Shown: piece after piece, positions 1 through 5,174 of the stretch
Layout of the letters: each line of letters opens with the position of its first letter
Position numbering within the stretch: position 1 is the first letter of the stretch
Source: Candidatus Omnitrophota bacterium
Lineage (GTDB): Bacteria > Omnitrophota > Gorgyraeia > Aquiviventales > Aquiviventaceae
Reading direction: 5' to 3'
Assembly (NCBI GenBank): GCA_016206725.1
Contig: JACQRA010000084.1
Span: 1 to 5,761, forward strand
DNA length: 5,761 bases
Position numbers and translations under genes: made by a program
Notes under the pieces: model-generated
Database searches by the model: none
Told to the model about the DNA's origin: nothing
What the model saw: the letters and a program-made list of their open reading frames with translations, nothing else

Positions 1-3000
1 CCACGTGTCATCATCCGCGCAGGCGGTGGAGCTGTCGAACCTCTCCTTGACGCCGGCATTCAAAGTGACGGCGGAAGCCGAGCTGGTGGAGACGCTGATG
101 GGTGTTGCCACGCTGTTACCGCCGACCGTCTCGGTCCAACTGGTCGTGTCATCCGAGTACCACCACGAGAACTTGTCGGGGTCGTTGGTGGCCATTTTGA
201 CTTTGTAGGAACGGTTCGGCGGCGCGGTGGAATCGTACGTCCCTTCCACAAACATATTGACAGTCGCCTGCTGGGACAACGTGGAGTTCCATCCCTTCCC
301 AGGAGGGAAGATGCCACTGCCACCGAGGGTGGCTGACCCACCTCCCGTTTTGCCGGTGATGCCGGGGTCATCGGTAAACAGCTCGATGCCGCGCGTGCGG
401 ACAAACCGGTCCACGGAGAGAATGCCTCCCTTTTCATCTGAGGTCCGCCCCAGGCGGAGGCTTCCGTAGACGGTCTGGTCGCCCGTGTCCACCAAGGTAC
501 TCGGCGCAAACTCCGGAACCGATTTGCTGGCGACCACCTGCACCCCATCAAACCGGCACAGGTCCGTTAGATCAATGGTGCCCGTCTGCTTGCAGATCAG
601 GTAGATCGTGACGTCATCCGCCGTGGCGCTGGTCGTGAAGACTCCGACGAGATCGGTGTACGTGGTGGCAGTCGTCGTCAGGGCCGCCGCGGTGGATACG
701 CCGATCTTGGTCAACTGGCCGGCTCCGCTGGCTTCCCCATCCACATCGAGGATGGCGGTCGTGTTGGCCGCATCGGTGACCAGCGCCTTGACCCCCACCG
801 CATAGGTGGTGGACGGTTTCAGGTTGGTGATGCGCTGCTTGATCGCCCCGTCAGGAAATGGACTGTCAGCGAGAGTCGTATAGGTTGCCGAGGCATTGTG
901 ATCTTTGAGGGCGACGGAGCTTTTGCCATGGGCGGCGTCGGTGGTGTAGCTCTGTGTGGAGGTGGCCGTGCCCAACACGACCGGCGAGTGCTGGAACACG
1001 CTCCCCTTGACCCACGTCCATTCATCCGGCGCAAAGTTATCCCACCCGCCCTGGAAGCCGGCGGTCTGGTTCCAGAGACCTCCAAACTGGGTGGCCGTTG
1101 TCGCGGCCGTCGTGTAAGCCGCGTCATAGCTGTGGAACTCCTCCATCGCGCTGAACGCCTCGAAGGAACCGTTCTTCACAAGGTTGGCAAACTCCAGCGC
1201 CATCCGTCCGCCAGCCTTCATCTCAAAGAGCGTGTTCTCCACGGGGTTGCTCAAGGGGCTGGTGATTTCCACAAAACTCAGGGTCTTCGGGGTGACGTCT
1301 GGATCGAATTTGATGCCATAGCGGCTGCCCGGCGTGCTGCCGCTGCTGGTCGGGGGTGAGAACAGCAGGTACGCAGGGCTGGACGACTCGATACGGGTAG
1401 TGGCACTCAAGATGAACTTGTCCTCACTCGCGTTGTACCAGATGTACTCCCACTTGCTATCTTTGATCCCCATCTTGAGGACCCCGTCAGAGGCCGTCGC
1501 CGTCACATCCGACGCGATGGCAAGCGCTTCACGGGCGTCACTGGTATTGGTCAGGGCGGGGGAGGCACCGGTCTCGCTCAGGTTGGCGTCGCCCTGGGTG
1601 TCGATGACCACCCCGGCCGAGGAATCCGATACGGCTATGACGAAATCCCCGAGGGTGATCCGGTTGGAGGTCGCGTCGGCGACATACAGGTCCGCGCGGT
1701 CGGGCGTGGATTGGGCATTCTGCAGGATGAGCTGTTCCGCGGAGGACATGTCATCGAGGATCAGATCCGTCCCACTGGTCGCATTCATATCGATGGTGGT
1801 CGTGGCATCCAGGGACATGGAATCTGTGAATTGGGCAAAGTTCAGTTGGTCATCCCCAATGCTCGAGGAACCATGCGTGTGGGAGTCGTTGGCCACGGTG
1901 ACTGCTCCGGTGCTATCAATGGTGGCATCTCCGCTCATGGCCACCGATTCGAAGTCGGTGCCGTCCGCCACGAGCACGTTGCCGGAGGTGCCGGTCAGCG
2001 TGCCAAAGTTCACCAGCTCGGCGGTGCCCACCGCATCGGTCGCGATCTCGCTGCTGCCCACCGCATCCGCCGCGATCTCGTCGGAGGCGACGCTGTCCGT
2101 TCCCAGCTCTGTTGCGCCGATGCAACCGGCGGTCTCGCAGGCGATGTCGTCCACCGTCACCGTCGCGTCAATGTCGAGCGCTGCGTTGCTCCAGCCAACC
2201 GTTGGATTGGTGCCAGAGGTCGCCGCAAAGGTCCAAGTCGAGTTGGCGGTCCCCCACGTCACCGACCCCACTTCCGTCGGGTCAAAGGCGATGTCGTCCG
2301 CGTTGATGTCGAGGTAGGTTCCCTCGCCGACGGTCAGCGTCACAGCCCCGCTTGTTCCACCCCCCGTTAAGCCTGCGCCCGCAGCGACCGACGTAATGTC
2401 CCCCGTCCCAGAGATGTCAGTCGTCGTCTGCCATGAGAGGGCGCCGGAGCCATCGGTCGTCAACACCTGGTTGGCGGAGCCGTCGGCGCTGGGGAATGTC
2501 CACGTCACGTTGGAGCTGACGGTCGTGGGGGCTTGGAGCGCAAGATAGTTGCTCGAGTCGGCATCGGCCAGACGTAGATCGGCCTGCGCCGCGAGCGTCG
2601 TGTTCCCGCTCGTATCCACATCGAAGCTGGAGAAATCAATGGCGGCGGTCGTGCCCTTCAACGTGTTGGTCTGGATATTCAAGTCATCGGAGAGGAGAAA
2701 GTCGTCCGTGCTGTCGCCGTCGAAGATCAGCGACTCCTGTCCCGTCGTTGTGCCGAAGAGGAGCGACACGTCGGTGGCCGTCGCATCGGTTCCGCTGCCG
2801 ACATTGAAGCTGGCGTTGGTCGTGCCAGTGACCGCGCTGCTGAGGCTGCTGGCGGTCGCCCACGACAGGGCGGCTGAGCCATCGGTTGTGAGCACCTGGT
2901 TGGCTGAGCCGTCCGCGTTGGGCAACGTCCAGACGACGTTCGTGCTGACCGTTGAAGGGCCCTGGAACGCGACATAGTTGCTTGAGTCCGCGTCGCCAAA

Positions 3001-3705
3001 CCGCAGATCGCCCTGCGCGTTGAGCATCGTGTCGCCGGCGACCGTCACATCACCTTCCAGGTCAACGCTGAACTTGCTGGTGCCGGCGGCGTTCTGGACA
3101 TCCATGAGCTTCGTGCTGGCGGCCGGATCAGTGGTCGGCTTGATGAGCAACGCGGTGCCGGATGTCGTGATCGTGATTTTGCCGGAGGTGGAGGTGTTGA
3201 CGTCCGTCCGCATGAACTTCGTGGAATCCAACGAGTCCAACTTGTCGGCATTGAGCGCGTAGCCCGAGGCGGTGAGCCGCTGGCGCGGGGTCATCTCCGA
3301 GTCGCCGGAGACTTGGACCGAAAGCCACATCGGGCTGTTGAAGTCCACCGAGCTGAGCGCGGTGACACTACCCAGGGTGAGGCTGAAGACCCCGCTGTCG
3401 GTCTCACTCAATGTCACGCTGTGCGTCTCCTTCCACAGCTCGCTGCCGGCGGTTTCAGCATCGTAGAGCCTGAAGATGATCGTAATGGAGCCGGTGACGG
3501 CCTTAGAACCAGTGGCATCCATCAGCTTGCCTTGGTAGGCGATGTAATACGGAATCTCCGCGACGGCGGTACTCGCAAACAATAACACCGCTAGAAAGGG
3601 GACACAAAACAAGTTCCAAATAAATCGGGGACACAAACAATTTGCCCAATTTTGAGCCATTTGTTTGTGTCCCCTTTTTTGGTGTCCCCTTATTTGGCGG
3701 CTCAT
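1..3705 (-). CDS. Giant exported modular stalk/adhesin-like protein, C-terminus beyond window
   Basis: The frame is open for 1235 codons and leaves the window still open. I chose ATG 3705 because it overlaps the preceding gene's stop (TAATG) and has GGAGG 12 nt upstream; ATG 3660 is an in-frame alternative. Residues 1-49 look like a signal peptide: basic n-region, core FLAVLLFASTAVA, cleavage before E50. Residues 50-165 resemble the beta module that opens many giant bacterial surface proteins (YQGKLMDATG, FRLYD, MTPRQRLTASGYALNADKLD). A Thr/Ser/Asp/Gly-rich stalk follows, with a 57-residue repeat pair (226-282, 369-425), a glycine turn near 441-448, decapeptide repeats (533-564) and SHTHG (608-612). 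Residues 841-1058 open with NLVKNGSFE and look like a carbohydrate-binding jelly roll. A further beta module contains F1152 and W1181-W1182. The composition suits an extracellular fibre or adhesin. Ligand and anchoring are unknown, since the C-terminus is missing. Confidence 0.85.
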   Translation of the reverse strand, partial: MSRQIRGHQKRGHKQMAQNWANCLCPRFIWNLFCVPFLAVLLFASTAVAEIPYYIAYQGKLMDATGSKAVTGSITIIFRLYDAETAGSELWKETHSVTLSETDSGVFSLTLGSVTALSSVDFNSPMWLSVQVSGDSEMTPRQRLTASGYALNADKLDSLDSTKFMRTDVNTSTSGKITITTSGTALLIKPTTDPAASTKLMDVQNAAGTSKFSVDLEGDVTVAGDTMLNAQGDLRFGDADSSNYVAFQGPSTVSTNVVWTLPNADGSANQVLTTDGSAALSWATASSLSSAVTGTTNASFNVGSGTDATATDVSLLFGTTTGQESLIFDGDSTDDFLLSDDLNIQTNTLKGTTAAIDFSSFDVDTSGNTTLAAQADLRLADADSSNYLALQAPTTVSSNVTWTFPSADGSANQVLTTDGSGALSWQTTTDISGTGDITSVAAGAGLTGGGTSGAVTLTVGEGTYLDINADDIAFDPTEVGSVTWGTANSTWTFAATSGTNPTVGWSNAALDIDATVTVDDIACETAGCIGATELGTDSVASDEIAADAVGSSEIATDAVGTAELVNFGTLTGTSGNVLVADGTDFESVAMSGDATIDSTGAVTVANDSHTHGSSSIGDDQLNFAQFTDSMSLDATTTIDMNATSGTDLILDDMSSAEQLILQNAQSTPDRADLYVADATSNRITLGDFVIAVSDSSAGVVIDTQGDANLSETGASPALTNTSDAREALAIASDVTATASDGVLKMGIKDSKWEYIWYNASEDKFILSATTRIESSSPAYLLFSPPTSSGSTPGSRYGIKFDPDVTPKTLSFVEITSPLSNPVENTLFEMKAGGRMALEFANLVKNGSFEAFSAMEEFHSYDAAYTTAATTATQFGGLWNQTAGFQGGWDNFAPDEWTWVKGSVFQHSPVVLGTATSTQSYTTDAAHGKSSVALKDHNASATYTTLADSPFPDGAIKQRITNLKPSTTYAVGVKALVTDAANTTAILDVDGEASGAGQLTKIGVSTAAALTTTATTYTDLVGVFTTSATADDVTIYLICKQTGTIDLTDLCRFDGVQVVASKSVPEFAPSTLVDTGDQTVYGSLRLGRTSDEKGGILSVDRFVRTRGIELFTDDPGITGKTGGGSATLGGSGIFPPGKGWNSTLSQQATVNMFVEGTYDSTAPPNRSYKVKMATNDPDKFSWWYSDDTTSWTETVGGNSVATPISVSTSSASAVTLNAGVKERFDSSTACADDDTW
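2014..2109 (-). repeat. Decapeptide repeats (30-bp period) in the stalk
   Basis: Residues 533-564 repeat with a strict ten-residue step, glutamate at 533, 543, 553 and 563. Units read ELGTDSVASD, EIAADAVGSS, EIATDAVGTA, EL. At DNA level CCCACCGCATC recurs 30 bp apart at 2027 and 2057 (+ strand). Similar repeats in other giant proteins are expected to form a regular beta or coiled stalk. Confidence 0.8.
2431..2601 (-). repeat. 57-residue internal repeat, copy 2 (giant protein residues 369-425)
   Basis: The block runs from TTLAAQADLRLADADSSNY to DGSGALSW. It starts 429 bases after copy 1, that is 143 residues, so the duplicated unit may be about 143 residues with only its end well conserved. 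Confidence 0.9.
2860..3030 (-). repeat. 57-residue internal repeat, copy 1 (giant protein residues 226-282)
   Basis: The block runs from TMLNAQGDLRFGDADSSNY to DGSAALSW. It aligns without gaps to copy 2, with 43 of 57 residues identical. This ADSSNY...WTLP...ADGSANQVLTTDGS type of module is common in giant beta-rich surface proteins. Confidence 0.9.
3598..3697. repeat. Mosaic of GGGGACAC repeat arms at the start of the giant gene (copy C)
   Basis: A perfect 14-bp inverted repeat, GGGGACACAAACAA (3627-3640) with its complement (3661-3674), encloses a 20-base loop holding an ATG at 3660. Around it lie a further left arm (3598-3608), a further right arm GGTGTCCCC (3681-3689), and the outer pair CCAAATAA (3616-3623) / TTATTTGG (3690-3697). 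The arms match copies A and B but the loop does not. The whole block is translated in frame as the n-region of the giant protein's signal peptide. Confidence 0.85.
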
Positions 3706-4265
3706 TAGTAGCTTTGGCCTCCGGGAATCAACTGCCACCGCGTTCCGCGCATGGTGCCCGAGGCAGTGGTGGCGGTCGGCGACTCAACAACCGTGACTTG
3801 GGTTTTCGGCGTCAGGACGGCGTGCTTCGTGACCAGCAGCAATCGCTGGTTGGTGTACGCGAGATACGCCACCCCCGCCAGGACGCCCGCGACCATGAGG
3901 CTCAACGCGACACCCTCCATCGCCAACTTCGGGGACACAAACCATTTTTGAGAACGTGTTTTGTGTCCCCTATCTTGGTTTGTATCCCTGATTGGCTCGA
4001 TCGCTGCCGAAGGGCTTCTGAGGGCTGATGTCAGTTGGAGGAACAAGGGGCACGTGCGGTCCACATGATAAAAGAGGATGTTCGCTTCCTGGGAGGCTTT
4101 GAGGAGTCCGAGGGCTTCCAGCCGCTTGAGCTCCCGGCGCAAGGGGCTGACCGGAAGATTGAGCTCTTTGGCGAGTCCCCGAAGATACCCCCGCTGCTCC
4201 GGGTGAGCCAATAGATGCTCAAGGAGCGTGCGGCGGATCCTGGAAGAGATCAGCGTTTCAAGCAT
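3705..4265 (-). CDS. Membrane-tethered winged-helix transcriptional regulator
   Basis: The product has 186 residues. ATG 4265 has a GGGAGGG ribosome site about 8 nt upstream and gives the N-terminus MLETLISSRIRR, typical of ArsR-like winged-helix proteins. Residues 7-82 form the winged helix: LLEHLLAHPEQ, a helix-turn-helix around YLRGLAKELNLPVSPLRREL (27-46), LKRLEALGLLK, and a wing ending ILFYHVD before CPLF. Residues 114-137 are one hydrophobic membrane segment, followed by a tail of about 49 residues. The topology is ToxR/CadC-like: DNA binding inside, short sensor or anchor outside. Residues 99-112 (RGHKTRSQKWFVSP) are encoded entirely by a 40-bp hairpin repeat inserted in frame, so the linker is probably acquired. 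The gene lies behind a candidate riboswitch and terminator and overlaps the giant gene by one base, implying a shared operon. The DNA target is unknown; self or giant-gene regulation is a guess. Confidence 0.82.
   Translation of the reverse strand: MLETLISSRIRRTLLEHLLAHPEQRGYLRGLAKELNLPVSPLRRELKRLEALGLLKASQEANILFYHVDRTCPLFLQLTSALRSPSAAIEPIRDTNQDRGHKTRSQKWFVSPKLAMEGVALSLMVAGVLAGVAYLAYTNQRLLLVTKHAVLTPKTQVTVVESPTATTASGTMRGTRWQLIPGGQSY
3931..3970. repeat. 40-bp hairpin repeat (copy A), inside the regulator gene
   Basis: The arms GGGGACACAAA (3931-3941) and TTTGTGTCCCC (3960-3970) are a perfect 11-bp inverted repeat around an 18-base loop. The whole 40 bp match copy B in inverse orientation without a mismatch. 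It encodes regulator residues 99-112. A diverged extra right arm at 3976-3993 differs from copy B's corresponding 18 bases at two positions. Confidence 0.9.
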
Positions 4266-4302
4266 GAGTGCGCCCTCCCTGAGAACGATCTGTCCCAAAA
4301 AG

Positions 4303-4316
4303 GGCACAATCGTGCC
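4303..4316. promoter_or_regulatory. Short palindrome, possible operator
   Basis: GGCAC and GTGCC flank four bases, just past the terminator and about 37 bases before the regulator's ATG. It could be an operator for the regulator's own winged helix. The evidence is position and symmetry only. Confidence 0.25.
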
Positions 4317-4352
4317 AAATAAAAAACCTAACTCCTCGAACCGAAGTTAGGT
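4317..4352 (-). terminator. Intrinsic terminator in the regulator leader (likely riboswitch expression platform)
   Basis: An 8-bp stem ACCTAACT (4352-4345) / AGTTAGGT (4333-4326) with an 11-base loop is followed by a run of six T, then A and TTT, on the minus strand. It lies between the candidate aptamer and the regulator's ATG, so it would cut transcription before the operon unless disrupted. Confidence 0.75.
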
Positions 4353-4380
4353 CATCCCCTGTCTTCACGTCATCCCCCTT

Positions 4381-4447
4381 TGGCAACCCAGCCGTCCGTT
4401 CTGGACCTGTGGCTTTCCGGCCCCGTCTCCCGACGGGTGTGGCACTT
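4381..4447 (-). promoter_or_regulatory. Candidate c-di-GMP-I (GEMM) riboswitch aptamer
   Basis: On the minus strand a 6-bp helix CCCGTC/GACGGG (4437-4422) is capped by GGGA, a GNRA tetraloop as in GEMM-I. CCGGAAAGCC (4420-4411) follows, close to the conserved CGCAAAGCC joint. Next comes a helix of GCC plus GTCC pairing with GGAC plus GGC (4413-4391), then GGGTTGCC (4389-4382), the usual 3' end of these aptamers. The weak point is the 5' strand: GTGCCACACC stands where GGCAAACC is expected, so the closing helix does not form well. An intrinsic terminator lies about 30 bases downstream and a promoter upstream, as expected for a transcriptional switch. It could be a variant or decayed aptamer. 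Confidence 0.5.
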
Positions 4448-4490
4448 TGTCAGTAGGGCTGAGGGCTCCCTGAGTCCAACTTGTGACTCA

Positions 4491-4520
4491 AGTATGCCTG
4501 ATCGGTCGCGAAAACGTCAA
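4491..4520 (-). promoter_or_regulatory. Sigma70-type promoter of the regulator/giant-protein operon
   Basis: A TTGACG -35 (4520-4515) and CATACT -10 (4496-4491) are separated by 18 bases. Transcription would begin near 4484, about 40 nt before the candidate aptamer. A short TGAGTC/GACTCA hairpin lies around and just after the predicted start. The promoter directly follows hairpin repeat B. Confidence 0.55.
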
Positions 4521-4528
4521 GGGCAAGA

Positions 4529-4580
4529 AAAATCGGGGACACAAAACACGTTCTCAAAAATGGTTTGTGTCCCCGATTTT
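4529..4580. repeat. 52-bp hairpin repeat (copy B) abutting a stop codon, possible terminator
   Basis: Bases 4535-4574 are an exact reverse complement of copy A (3931-3970). AAAATC and GATTTT flanks extend the perfect outer stem to 17 bp. On the minus strand it begins one base after the 147-residue gene's TAG and is followed by a T-rich GATTTTTC tract, so it can act as an intrinsic terminator. GGGGACAC-type termini recall REP-like or MITE-like elements linked to REP-associated Y1 transposases; that link is an inference and no transposase is present here. Confidence 0.85.
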
Positions 4581-4581
4581 A

Positions 4582-5025
4582 CTACGGAGTCGCAGGCTGA
4601 TCAGTGGCCGGAGTCGCTCCTGCCGTCTGTGCCGCGATTTGCTCGGGGGTAAGGGGTTGTTCAACGAGGGCTTTGCGGTCGGTATCGAGGGTGTAGTTCT
4701 TGTTCACATCCAGGTTGTATTTGGACAACAGCTCCTGATTCAGTTGGGTCAGACCGGATTGCTCTTGATTCCAGTACGCTTGGAGCACCGCCATGCGGGT
4801 CAGCACCCCTTGGCGCTGGCCCCAGACTTGGGCGAACTGCTGCATCTGGGTCTCATCGGTAAAGGTAAAGGCCACGGTTTCGGGTCCTGCCGGGGCGACT
4901 GGCGTTTGAGTGGTCGCTGCCGGTTGCGCCGGAGGATTCGCTTGCTGTTCCTGCGCTTGCAACGCCCACACTGCGACTCCACCAATCACCACGATCGCAG
5001 TGCCCCACAAGATGAGTCGTCTCAT
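4582..5025 (-). CDS. Small membrane-anchored or secreted protein of unknown function
   Basis: The product has 147 residues. ATG 5025 is preceded by AAGGAGG four bases upstream. Residues 1-3 (MRR) plus a hydrophobic stretch at 4-22 form a signal peptide or anchor; ALQA before Q25 could be a signal peptidase I site. Residues 25-48 are a Gln/Ala/Pro/Thr linker. Residues 49-122 form a compact, probably helical domain (FTFTDETQMQQFAQVW, RQGVLTRMAVLQAYWNQEQ, LNQELLSKYNLDVNKNYTLD). The tail is Pro/Thr/Ala-rich. I do not recognise a named family; the domain looks like a periplasmic helical bundle. An upstream in-frame ATG at 5145 would fall between the proposed -35 and -10 and lacks a ribosome site, so I rejected it. 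The gene has its own promoter and ends one base before a hairpin repeat. Its position between two giant exported proteins hints at a role in their assembly, but nothing in the sequence proves that. Confidence 0.8.
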   Translation of the reverse strand: MRRLILWGTAIVVIGGVAVWALQAQEQQANPPAQPAATTQTPVAPAGPETVAFTFTDETQMQQFAQVWGQRQGVLTRMAVLQAYWNQEQSGLTQLNQELLSKYNLDVNKNYTLDTDRKALVEQPLTPEQIAAQTAGATPATDQPATP

Positions 5026-5128
5026 GTTCCCTCCTTCGCTCTCTGAGTTTCGGAGAGGCCTCTGCGAAGCTTCAGCGGAGCTGGGGGTATCCTTCGCTCC
5101 TTGCGTTGGCCCCGGTGTCGTGTCCATT
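5026..5128 (-). promoter_or_regulatory. Structured 5' leader of the 147-residue gene
   Basis: AGCGAAGG occurs twice, at 5098-5091 and at 5040-5033 where it runs into the AAGGAGG ribosome site. Between them GCTTCGC (5070-5064) is complementary to GCGAAG in both copies, so it could pair with either one. Short helices such as CTCTC with GAGAG are also possible. I recognise no known riboswitch here. Confidence 0.3.
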
Positions 5129-5135
5129 TTATGCA

Positions 5136-5163
5136 ATCCTAACATATTTTAAGCCGTTGTCAA
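5136..5163 (-). promoter_or_regulatory. Sigma70-type promoter for the 147-residue gene
   Basis: A perfect TTGACA -35 (5163-5158) and TAGGAT -10 (5141-5136) are separated by 16 bases. The start point would be near 5129, leaving a leader of about 100 nt before ATG 5025. It sits just past the stop of the upstream gene. Confidence 0.6.
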
Positions 5164-5174
5164 GCGCAGGGAGA

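Noticed and set aside
1334..2317. Long + strand open frame (327 codons), with others at 1711-2370 and 898-1359
   Set aside because: These are antisense to the 1235-codon minus-strand gene, have low-complexity Ser/Ala/Val or Arg/Gly composition, and show no domain logic. They are side effects of GC-rich repetitive coding DNA.
3598..3697. CRISPR-like array from repeated GGGGACAC units
   Set aside because: Units are inverted, unevenly spaced and of different length, without a constant repeat or spacer size. They are nested hairpin arms.
4266..4307. GTG 4307 as an earlier start of the regulator (14 more residues)
   Set aside because: It lacks a ribosome site and would translate through the palindrome and the GGGAGGG site serving ATG 4265. 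The family-like N-terminus begins at 4265.
4304..4318. Sigma54-like promoter TTGGCACG followed by TGCC on the minus strand
   Set aside because: The -24 part matches well, but the GG-to-GC spacing is one base short of the strict sigma54 spacing and no full TTGC box is present. The symmetry is better explained as a small palindrome.
4380..4652. + strand open frame of 90 codons over the leader region
   Set aside because: It covers the promoter, aptamer and hairpin of the opposite strand and has no ribosome site or recognisable protein features.
4483..5046. + strand open frame containing RGHKTRSQKWFVSP, as in the regulator
   Set aside because: The shared peptide comes only from inverted repeat copy B. 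The rest is antisense to the 147-residue gene, which has a good ribosome site and export signal.
5026..5145. ATG 5145 as start of the small protein (40 more residues)
   Set aside because: It falls in the spacer of the predicted promoter, has no ribosome site, and would bury the export signal 40 residues inside.
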